Assembly: GCA_021810145.1 (NCBI GenBank)
Contig: JAJZJL010000014.1
Span: 1-53,933 of the forward strand
Direction of reading: 5' to 3'
DNA length: 53,933 nt
Source: Planctomycetota bacterium
GTDB taxonomy: Bacteria; Planctomycetota; Phycisphaerae; WQYP01
The notes beneath the pieces are model-generated. The model saw only the letters and a program-made list of their open reading frames with translations. It ran no database searches and was not told the origin of the DNA. A program made the translations under genes and the position numbers. Numbering within the stretch: position 1 is the stretch's first letter; every line of letters starts with the position of its first letter. Of the stretch, positions 45,115 to 51,757 are shown in pieces.

Positions 45115-46572
45115 TTGTTTCGGACCATCCTGAACATCTTCAAAATACCCGAGTTGCGAACGAAGCTTCTGTTTACCATCGGGCTGTTGTGCGTCTATCG
45201 TATCGGATTTTATATACCGCTGCCCGGTGTTGATACGCATGCATTAAGTTCGTTTGTAAGCAGTTCGAGTTCTTCGCCTCTGGGGCAGATCAGCAGCTAT
45301 TTGAGCCTGTTTTCCGGCGGTAATTTGGGTTTAAGCACAATCTTCGGCCTGGGCATCATGCCCTATATCAGCGCCGCAATTATCTTCCAATTACTTGGTA
45401 CCGTCATTCCTTCACTGGAAAAGCTCCAGAAGGAAGGCGAACCTGGAATGCGGAAAATAACGGAATGGACACGCTATGCCACGGTGGTATTGTGTCTGAT
45501 TCAGTCGTTCGTCTGGATGGGGTATCTCACCCGGTCATCGGCAAGCAGTCCGCACGGATTTCTCTACGCCGATACGTTTTATCATCACTACACGCTGTTC
45601 TGGATTTCCGGCCTTGTGGCATTGACCGCCGGCAGCGTGTTTTTAATGTGGCTGGGCGAACAAATTGACGCCTATGGCATTGGTAATGGCGTATCGCTGA
45701 TTATCATGGCCGGTATTATCGCGCGGATGCCCGCAGCCATTCAGGATGTATGGGATCAATCATCCTTCCGCGTTTCGTCCGCTGGCTCGCATCCCTATGG
45801 CATTGGAACGGTGCTGTTTCTGGTTGTGGCGTTTGTGGGCGTTTCCGCAGCGGCTATTACGCTTGAAATGGGACAGCGCCGGATCGGAATCCAACAAGCC
45901 AAACAGATGCGCGGGCGCCGGATGTTCGGCGGTATGAGCAATCAATATCTGCCGTTGCGGGTTAATCATGGCGGCGTCATGCCGATTATTTTCGCCAGTT
46001 CGCTGATTCTTATTCCCAATGTACTGTTGGGTTGGCTGGCTCCCCGTTTTGGAGAGTTCTACGCCTTTCAAGTGATTCAGGAATCGCTTGAGCCGGGCCA
46101 CTATATCTATATTGTGCTTTATATCATCATGATTTTCTTCTTTTCCTACTTCTGGAATACGGTTCAGTTTCAACCTAAGGAAATGGCCGACCAATTGCGT
46201 GATTACGGCAGCTTTATCCGTAATCTTCGCCCCGGTCCGCGCACGGCGGAATATCTTGAACAGGTTATGACCCGCATTACCTATTGCGGCGCGGCGTTTC
46301 TTGCGGTAATCGCCCTGATGCCCACAATTGTCGCACGCTATATGGGTGTGAGCTTTATGATCACGCAGTTTCTCGGGGGAACAGGTCTGCTGATTGTGGT
46401 AAGCGTATTGCTCGATTTTATCTACCGGGTGGAAGCGAATCTGGTCATGCGGAATTATGGCGGATTGCTTGAGAGCGACAATTCAGTCGCCGCCCGCAAG
46501 AAGCCGTCAGCCGCGCAGGGTACCACAAAAAACCTTCCAGGACGCAATAACATTAAAGGGTCAGCCGCATGA
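45115..46572 (+). CDS. secY: Sec translocon channel subunit SecY
   Basis: A 485-residue membrane protein, the pore of the Sec translocon. Ten hydrophobic helices are visible. Marks are RTKLLFTIGLLCVYRIGFYI, LGIMPYISAAIIFQLL, EKLQKEGEPGMRKITEWTRY and the cytoplasmic loop RRMFGGMSNQYLPLRVNHGG. The start appears to be TTG at 45115 with GAGG 6 bases upstream; no ATG gives a complete N-terminus. The tail (about 30 residues) is basic. Its last bases overlap adk by 4 (ATGA), showing translational coupling. It lies 145 bases after rplO. Confidence 0.95.
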   Translation: MFRTILNIFKIPELRTKLLFTIGLLCVYRIGFYIPLPGVDTHALSSFVSSSSSSPLGQISSYLSLFSGGNLGLSTIFGLGIMPYISAAIIFQLLGTVIPSLEKLQKEGEPGMRKITEWTRYATVVLCLIQSFVWMGYLTRSSASSPHGFLYADTFYHHYTLFWISGLVALTAGSVFLMWLGEQIDAYGIGNGVSLIIMAGIIARMPAAIQDVWDQSSFRVSSAGSHPYGIGTVLFLVVAFVGVSAAAITLEMGQRRIGIQQAKQMRGRRMFGGMSNQYLPLRVNHGGVMPIIFASSLILIPNVLLGWLAPRFGEFYAFQVIQESLEPGHYIYIVLYIIMIFFFSYFWNTVQFQPKEMADQLRDYGSFIRNLRPGPRTAEYLEQVMTRITYCGAAFLAVIALMPTIVARYMGVSFMITQFLGGTGLLIVVSVLLDFIYRVEANLVMRNYGGLLESDNSVAARKKPSAAQGTTKNLPGRNNIKGSAA

Positions 46573-47237
46573 GACTGGCCTTGCTGGGACCCCCTGGGGC
46601 GGGCAAGGGCACGCAAGCCATTCGCATTGCGCACCGGCTGAAATTAGCCCATTTGTCCAGTGGTGATATTCTCCGCTCGGAAAAATCCGCTGGTACGCCA
46701 TTGGGGCTTAAAATCCGCGATTTCATTGACCATGGCAAGCTTGTTCCTGACGAGCTGATGATCCGCGTTATGGAAGAGCGGGTGGCCAGGATTCATGGCG
46801 GTTTTGTTCTCGATGGTTTTCCCCGCACACTGGTGCAGGCTGCGGATTTGGCCGGCTTTTTGGATACCATTCATAAACCACTGGATCTGGTGGTAAACTT
46901 CGTGCTCGACGAACAGGTATTAAGTCGCCGCTTTGAAGGGCGTCGCGTTTGCCCGGTTTGCGGGTCGGTTTACCATTTGGATACCATGCCGCCGGAAGTT
47001 CCGGGGTTATGTGATCAGGACGGACAGGCGCTTGTAACCCGCCCGGATGACCAGCCGCAAGTGGTGCGGGAACGGATAAAAACGTATCGGCTTAGTGTTG
47101 AACCGCTGGTTGATTTTTACAATCGCCGCGGAATTCTGGTAACCCTGGATGCCGCCGGTTCCCCCAACGATGTCACGGCAGCGGTACTGGCGCTGATTCG
47201 TGAGCATACCGGCAAAAAGCGGCATAAAGGCAATTAA
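46569..47237 (+). CDS. adk: Adenylate kinase, zinc-LID type
   Basis: A 222-residue enzyme that interconverts ATP, ADP and AMP. Marks are the P-loop LLGPPGAGKGTQA, LSSGDILRSE and FVLDGFPRTLVQA. The LID carries C128, C131, C148 and D151, with the same spacing as the zinc site of Bacillus subtilis Adk (130, 133, 150, 153), so a bound zinc is likely. The ATG overlaps the secY stop. The next gene, map, starts 41 bases downstream. The order secY-adk-map-infA is common in bacteria. Confidence 0.95.
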   Translation: MRLALLGPPGAGKGTQAIRIAHRLKLAHLSSGDILRSEKSAGTPLGLKIRDFIDHGKLVPDELMIRVMEERVARIHGGFVLDGFPRTLVQAADLAGFLDTIHKPLDLVVNFVLDEQVLSRRFEGRRVCPVCGSVYHLDTMPPEVPGLCDQDGQALVTRPDDQPQVVRERIKTYRLSVEPLVDFYNRRGILVTLDAAGSPNDVTAAVLALIREHTGKKRHKGN

Positions 47238-47278
47238 AACGGTGGATTGCTTTGGGGGGCATCCACGGGAAATTGGTA

Positions 47279-48061
47279 ATGAAAATCGCATTAAAATCAC
47301 GCAGCGAAATAGATCAAATGCGGGCCGCCGGCCGCGTGGTGCACCAGACCCTTTTGCGCTGCAGAGAAGCGGTGCGACCGGGCGTCAGCACCGAAGAGAT
47401 CGATCAGATTGCATACCAGACCTTTACCGCCGCCGGCGCTGAAGGTCTTTTCAAGTACTACCCGACCTATGAACCGGGAAAGGGTTTTCCGGGGAACACC
47501 TGCATTAGTGTTAATGAAGAAGTCGTGCATGGCATTCCAGGTTCGCGCACTCTGGTGCAGGGCGATGTGGTAAGTGTGGATTGCGGCATTCGGCTCAATG
47601 GCTGGTGTGGAGATTCCGCCGTCACGATCGGTGCCGGTGCGCTATCTAATGCGAATCAAAAACTTATTCGCATAGCAGAAGAAACCTTACAGATTGCCAT
47701 TGACTCCATTAAACCCGGTGTGCCCTGGTCGGGGGTGGCCCGAAAGATGCAGGCGCATGTGGAATCTAACGGTTTTTCATGTGTGCGTGAATTTGTCGGC
47801 CATGGGATCGGCCGCCGCCTGCATGAAGAGCCGAAAGTGCCGAATTTTACATCGCGGGAATTTGAACGCCATGGCGATTTTTACCTGCAGGTTGGAATGG
47901 TTCTGGCGGTGGAACCCATGGTTCTCGCCGGAGGGGCGGAGGTCGTGGTTTTGGATGACGGCTGGACGGTGATCAGTAAGGATGGAAGTCCCGCAGCCCA
48001 TGTTGAGCATACGCTGGCAGTCATACCGGGCGGATGTGAAGTGTTGACAGATGGGCAATAA
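47279..48061 (+). CDS. map: Methionine aminopeptidase type I
   Basis: A 260-residue metalloenzyme that removes the initiator Met from new proteins. All five metal ligands are present: D101, D112, H175, E212 and E243, in [37 protein letters not shown] and HVEHT. The core is that of type Ia without an N-terminal zinc extension. The ATG at 47279 gives the normal length; the frame extends to 47252. The ribosome binding site is weak (GGGAAATTGGTA). Confidence 0.95.
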   Translation: MKIALKSRSEIDQMRAAGRVVHQTLLRCREAVRPGVSTEEIDQIAYQTFTAAGAEGLFKYYPTYEPGKGFPGNTCISVNEEVVHGIPGSRTLVQGDVVSVDCGIRLNGWCGDSAVTIGAGALSNANQKLIRIAEETLQIAIDSIKPGVPWSGVARKMQAHVESNGFSCVREFVGHGIGRRLHEEPKVPNFTSREFERHGDFYLQVGMVLAVEPMVLAGGAEVVVLDDGWTVISKDGSPAAHVEHTLAVIPGGCEVLTDGQ

Positions 48062-48093
48062 TCGTAGAAACTATAAGTTTGCTGAGGAAACGA

Positions 48094-48309
48094 ATGCCTA
48101 AGGAAGATGCCATACGCTTGGAGGCCTTGGTAACAGAGGCTTTGCCGAACGCGATGTTTCGCGTGAAGCTGGAAAACGGACATGTGCTGCTGGCGCACAT
48201 ATCCGGGAAAATGCGGGTTAATTACATCCGTATTCTGCCCGGGGATAAAGTAACCGTTGAGATGTCCCCTTATGATTTGAATCGGGGGCGTATTATCACG
48301 CGGAATTGA
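48094..48309 (+). CDS. infA: Translation initiation factor IF-1
   Basis: A 71-residue OB-fold protein that helps IF-2 and IF-3 at the 30S A site. Marks are [40 protein letters not shown] and [18 protein letters not shown]. It begins [10 protein letters not shown] after GAGGAAAC; a 5-residue longer start at 48079 is less likely. It lies 32 bases after map. Confidence 0.96.
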   Translation: MPKEDAIRLEALVTEALPNAMFRVKLENGHVLLAHISGKMRVNYIRILPGDKVTVEMSPYDLNRGRIITRN

Positions 48310-48404
48310 GCATCGCCGTGTGCCTCTCCGGATGTAATGGGACATGCGGCCGCGGAACTTTGGGTATTCCCGCAGGCAGGTGGTTGCCGCGGCTCAATAA
48401 GTTG

Positions 48405-48433
48405 TTGAGAGCACTGGAATAATTTAATATTTT
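48405..48433 (+). promoter_or_regulatory. Possible internal promoter before rpmJ
   Basis: TTGAGA (48405-48410), 17 bases, then TATTTT (48428-48433), in the 192-base gap between infA and rpmJ. A TATAGT at 48437-48442 lies just downstream without a -35 at good distance. The gap length supports an extra promoter for the S13-S11-alpha part. Confidence 0.35.
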
Positions 48434-48501
48434 TGGTATAGTAAAGAGTTTACCCCTCGGCTGGAGCGTTCCACCGGGTGGAAGCGAGTTTGGAGCACGC
48501 G

Positions 48502-48618
48502 ATGAAAGTGCGATCTAGCGTTAAAAGAATTTGTGAACATTGCGTTGTGGTGCGCCGGAATGGTGTGTTGCGCGTTATTTGCAAGGCTGACCCGCGACAT
48601 AAACAGCGGCAGGGTTAA
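48502..48618 (+). CDS. rpmJ: 50S ribosomal protein L36, zinc type
   Basis: A 38-residue protein read directly from the sequence: [14 protein letters not shown], a middle [19 protein letters not shown] and a short KQRQG tail. The zinc ligands C11, C14, C27 and H33 are all present, so this is the zinc-binding (C+) form. TTGGAG lies 8 bases before the ATG. A TTCCAC/GTGGAA hairpin (48469-48483) stands just upstream. It sits between infA and rpsM as in many bacteria. Confidence 0.95.
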   Translation: MKVRSSVKRICEHCVVVRRNGVLRVICKADPRHKQRQG

Positions 48619-48725
48619 GCGTGCGTGTTCACCGGGCCGCGTTGTGCGGGTTGACTGGCTTGGGTCGTCAACCGGAAGCGATGTCAGCCTGTGTCGGAAA
48701 CCAATAAGCCAGTTGAGGAGTTTGT
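48619..48725 (+). promoter_or_regulatory. rpsM 5' leader with competing stems
   Basis: Two stems share bases and cannot form together: GGTTGAC/GTCAACC (48649-48655/48667-48673) and ACTGGCTT/AAGCCAGT (48654-48661/48706-48713). The second ends directly before the rpsM ribosome binding site (GAGGAG, 48715-48720). This layout could switch translation on and off. In E. coli this leader is the S4 target; here no rpsD is in the operon, so the controlling protein, if any, is unknown. Confidence 0.45.
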
Positions 48726-49112
48726 ATGCCCCGTATTTCCGGTGTGGATATTCCGTTGGACAAGCCAGTTCGCATCAGCCTGCGCTATGTGTATGGCATT
48801 GGACCGGTCAATGCCATGGGAATTCTGAAGGAAGCCAATATTGATCCGCAGAAGCGGGCCAAAGAGCTGACCGAAGATGAAGTCGCCCGTATCAGCAATA
48901 TTATCGACCGCAGCTTTGTGGTGGAAGGTTCATTGCGTCGGCAGGTGCAGCAGAACATAGCCCGGCTCAAAGATATTCAATGCTATCGCGGATCGCGCCA
49001 TCGGCGCAGCCTGCCCACACGCGGTCAGCGCACTCGTTCCAACGCCCGAACCCGCAAAGGTCCGCGCAAGACGGTTGCCGGTAAGAAGGGCGTTAAGGAA
49101 CTCCACGGCTAA
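48726..49112 (+). CDS. rpsM: 30S ribosomal protein S13
   Basis: A 128-residue protein of the 30S head that contacts tRNA and the 50S. Marks are [40 protein letters not shown] and the C-terminal [20 protein letters not shown]. Length is normal. GAGGAG precedes the ATG. It follows rpmJ after a structured leader. Confidence 0.97.
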   Translation: MPRISGVDIPLDKPVRISLRYVYGIGPVNAMGILKEANIDPQKRAKELTEDEVARISNIIDRSFVVEGSLRRQVQQNIARLKDIQCYRGSRHRRSLPTRGQRTRSNARTRKGPRKTVAGKKGVKELHG

Positions 49113-49189
49113 GGGCTGATTTCCGCGGGCGTTCCACGGCGGGTTCTGTGGAATGTCGTGTGGGATGTTTACAATATTGAGGTTATATC

Positions 49190-49570
49190 ATGGCAAAAAC
49201 GGGTAAGAAAAAAGTACGCAAAAATGTGGGCCGGGGAATTGCCCACGTCAAAGCCAGTTTTAATAACACACAGGTGACCATCACCGATGTGAATGGCGAA
49301 ACGCTGGCTTGGGATTCCGCGGGAACCGTCGGCTTTAAGGGCGCTCGTAAAAGCACGCCGTTTGCCGCCACCCGCGCCGCGGAAAATTGTGCCACCAAGG
49401 CTAAAAAGTTTGGCGTGCAGGAAATTGAAGTCCGGGTCAAGGGACCCGGTTCCGGTCGCGAATCGGCCATCACGGCCTTGCAGAACAGCGGTTTGAAAAT
49501 TACCTCCATTGAGGACAACACCCCGCTGCCGCACAATGGCTGCCGCCCGCCGAAAAAGCGGCGCGTATAA
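49190..49570 (+). CDS. rpsK: 30S ribosomal protein S11
   Basis: A 126-residue platform protein. Marks are [40 protein letters not shown] and [20 protein letters not shown]. Length normal. GAGG is before the ATG. A TTCCAC/GTGGAA inverted repeat (49132-49153) lies 37 bases upstream. It is followed by rpoA without rpsD; the 199-base gap is too short for S4. Confidence 0.97.
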   Translation: MAKTGKKKVRKNVGRGIAHVKASFNNTQVTITDVNGETLAWDSAGTVGFKGARKSTPFAATRAAENCATKAKKFGVQEIEVRVKGPGSGRESAITALQNSGLKITSIEDNTPLPHNGCRPPKKRRV

Positions 49571-49709
49571 TCCTTGCGTGCATCAGCGGCCTTTGTATCT
49601 GTTTTGTTCAGATCGGGATGGGCCGGTGATTTTGCAATCACAGTCCGCTGTACGGAATTTCTGATGCGTCAGGATTCCCCGGCGGGAAAAGTTTTGAATC
49701 GTTGCTTTG

Positions 49710-49750
49710 TTCCACAGTGACAGATGCCTTGTGGCGATAATCCTGTGGAA
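49710..49750 (+). repeat. Inverted repeat before rpoA
   Basis: TTCCACAG (49710-49717) and CTGTGGAA (49743-49750) are perfect complements, 25 bases apart, ending 9 bases before the rpoA ribosome binding site region. The same TTCCAC/GTGGAA stem occurs before rpmJ (48469-48483) and rpsK (49132-49153). Confidence 0.55.
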
Positions 49751-49769
49751 TATCAGTTAGGAGATTTTT

Positions 49770-50807
49770 ATGCGGATGCGTTGGCGTGGTCTGGAACTCC
49801 CGACCAAAGTTGAAATGGATGAATCCATTGTCTCAAGTACCTACGGAAAATTCATCGTCGAGCCGTTTGAACGCGGTTTCGGAACCACCGTTGGTAACTC
49901 GCTGCGGCGCATTTTGTTAAGTTCGCTGGAAGGCGCAGCCGCGGTTTCCGTGCGTATTGCCGGCGCTGAACATGAATTTGCCCAGATTCCCGGCGTGGTG
50001 GAAGACGTTACCGATATTATTCTCAATGTTAAAGGTCTGGTCGTATCGCTTGAGGGTGATATTCCCAAGACACTCAGCGTGCAGAAGCAGGGGCCGGGCA
50101 CCGTTACCGCCGGCGATTTGAAGGGTGATCCCGCGCTGACCGTGCACAACAAAGACCTGGTTCTGGCCACGCTTAATGCCGATACCAGTTTTGATATGGA
50201 ACTGGAAATCCGCAAGGGTCGCGGCTTTGTGACCGCTTCGGAAAACACACCCGAAGAACAGATCATCGGCGTGATTCCAATTGATTCAATTTACTCTCCG
50301 GTGACGCGCGTGCGTTATAAAACCGAAGATACCCGCGTGGGCCAGAAAACCAATTATGATCGTCTGCTTCTGGAAATCTGGACCAACGGAACCATTTCTC
50401 CGCAATTGGCTCTGGTTGAAGCGGCCAAAATTCTGCGCAAGCATCTCAATGCCTTTCTGCTGCATCTGGACCTGGGGGAAGAAATTGATGCTCCCATGGA
50501 AGTTGATGAGCCGACAACGCCGGTCGAACTTAATGATGAACTTAAAGGCAAGCTCGATCAGCCGCTGTCAACGATGGAACTTTCGGTGCGGGCCAGCAAT
50601 TGTCTGGAATCGGCCAAAATTCATACCATCGGCGATCTGGTGCGCCTGACCGAAGGCGAATTGATGAAGGTTCGCAGTTTTGGCAAAACCAGCCTGCGGG
50701 AAATTAAACGTAAGCTCCAGGAAATGGGCTTCTCGCTGGGCATGCAGGTGCCCGATGAGGAAGAAGAGGAACCGCAATCTGAAGCTGCCGCTGAAAAGGC
50801 ATCTTGA
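49770..50807 (+). CDS. rpoA: RNA polymerase alpha subunit
   Basis: A 345-residue protein that assembles RNA polymerase and contacts promoters and activators. The N-terminal domain holds KFIVEPFERGFGTTVGNSLR and RRILLSSLEGAAAVSVRIAG. The C-terminal domain holds LELS-like ELSVRASNCLESAKIHTIGD and MKVRSFGKTSLREIKRKLQE. Both domains are intact. The C-terminus ends in an acidic tail (EEEEEPQ-like, DEEEEEPQSEAA). TTAGGAG precedes the ATG. Confidence 0.97.
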   Translation: MRMRWRGLELPTKVEMDESIVSSTYGKFIVEPFERGFGTTVGNSLRRILLSSLEGAAAVSVRIAGAEHEFAQIPGVVEDVTDIILNVKGLVVSLEGDIPKTLSVQKQGPGTVTAGDLKGDPALTVHNKDLVLATLNADTSFDMELEIRKGRGFVTASENTPEEQIIGVIPIDSIYSPVTRVRYKTEDTRVGQKTNYDRLLLEIWTNGTISPQLALVEAAKILRKHLNAFLLHLDLGEEIDAPMEVDEPTTPVELNDELKGKLDQPLSTMELSVRASNCLESAKIHTIGDLVRLTEGELMKVRSFGKTSLREIKRKLQEMGFSLGMQVPDEEEEEPQSEAAAEKAS

Positions 50808-50881
50808 AGTATCGGTTGAATGTGTTTGTTGGTCTGCGGCTCTAAGAAAAATCAGGCCGCCTTATCCGCGAGGATATTTCC

Positions 50882-51334
50882 ATGCGTCATCGTGTTGTTG
50901 GTCGAAGACTTTCCCGTACTGCCGCGCATCGCAAGGCGATGTTGCGCAATCTGGCACAATCGCTTTTTGAACATGGTCAGGTTGAAACCACTCTGCCCAA
51001 GGCCAAGGAATTGGTTCGTTTCATTGAGCCGATTATTACCCTTGCCAAGAAAAACACCCTGGCCGCCCGCCGGCTGGTGATTTCGCGTCTGCGCGATCGG
51101 CTCATGGCTGATCCCGCCGATCTGGACATGCTGCTTGATGACAGCGTGGTTCAGAAGCTGTTTAAAGATATTGCACCGGTCTATGCCGATCGTCACGGCG
51201 GTTATACCCGCATTATCAAAACCGCCAAATGGCGCATCGGCGATGCGGGCGATATTGCGGTTGTTCAACTCGTGGACATCGCCAAAACCAAAACGCGGAC
51301 ATCCGCCAAACCCGTGGCCGCAGCGGCCACCTGA
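50882..51334 (+). CDS. rplQ: 50S ribosomal protein L17
   Basis: A 150-residue protein at the tunnel exit and last gene of the block. Marks are MRHRVVGRRLSRTAAHRKAM, LRNLAQSLFEHGQVETTLPK and GGYTRIIKTAKWRIGDAGDI. It is about 20 residues longer than E. coli, with a Thr/Ala-rich tail. GAGGATATTTCC precedes the ATG. The block terminator follows 37 bases after the stop. Confidence 0.97.
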   Translation: MRHRVVGRRLSRTAAHRKAMLRNLAQSLFEHGQVETTLPKAKELVRFIEPIITLAKKNTLAARRLVISRLRDRLMADPADLDMLLDDSVVQKLFKDIAPVYADRHGGYTRIIKTAKWRIGDAGDIAVVQLVDIAKTKTRTSAKPVAAAAT

Positions 51335-51757
51335 AGCGGCCCACCAGCGCCCGTACATCCTTAGCACTACCAAAACCGCCGGAACCCCGGCGGTTTTTTT
51401 TATTTGCAGACGCTTCAATCTCATTGGCTCTCAGCGAATTCAACCGTCGCCTGCCGGGTGCCAATAAGTCGGACGAAAAAGTGCGAGCAAAATCGGTTGC
51501 TTGAAATTATTGCTCAAGTCCTGGAAGGAAGCTTCCGATAAGCTTGGTACGTTATCGGTTTGTCGCGAGGAAACGCGCTGTTTTGATGCGCCCCCTCTAA
51601 GTTTGAACCTATCGGCTGGAGAAGTAGTGCGGACTTTTGGATATTGCTCGCATTGCGTCCGCCGCTGCAGCAAAGCGCGGCATTGAATGATTAAGAAAGA
51701 AAAGGCCGCTCAAGGCGGATTGTGTATTCGTTTGGCACGTTGTTAAGGGGTAAGGTT
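51335..51757. other. Gap between rplQ and PATR gene
   Basis: After the operon terminator this 423-base gap has no supported gene. Short open frames lack a ribosome binding site or family marks. It should hold the promoter of the PATR-repeat gene, but no clear -35/-10 pair was found. A short TTGAGC/GCTCAA-type symmetry occurs near 51500-51520. Confidence 0.45.
51372..51403 (+). terminator. Terminator of the ribosomal block
   Basis: AAACCGCCGG (51373-51382) pairs with CCGGCGGTTT (51387-51396) around a 4-base loop, followed by a T run. It is a strong intrinsic terminator right after rplQ. Confidence 0.9.

Noticed and set aside
49571-49769. Hidden rpsD (S4) between rpsK and rpoA
   Set aside because: 199 bases cannot encode the roughly 200-residue protein; no S4 motif in any frame.
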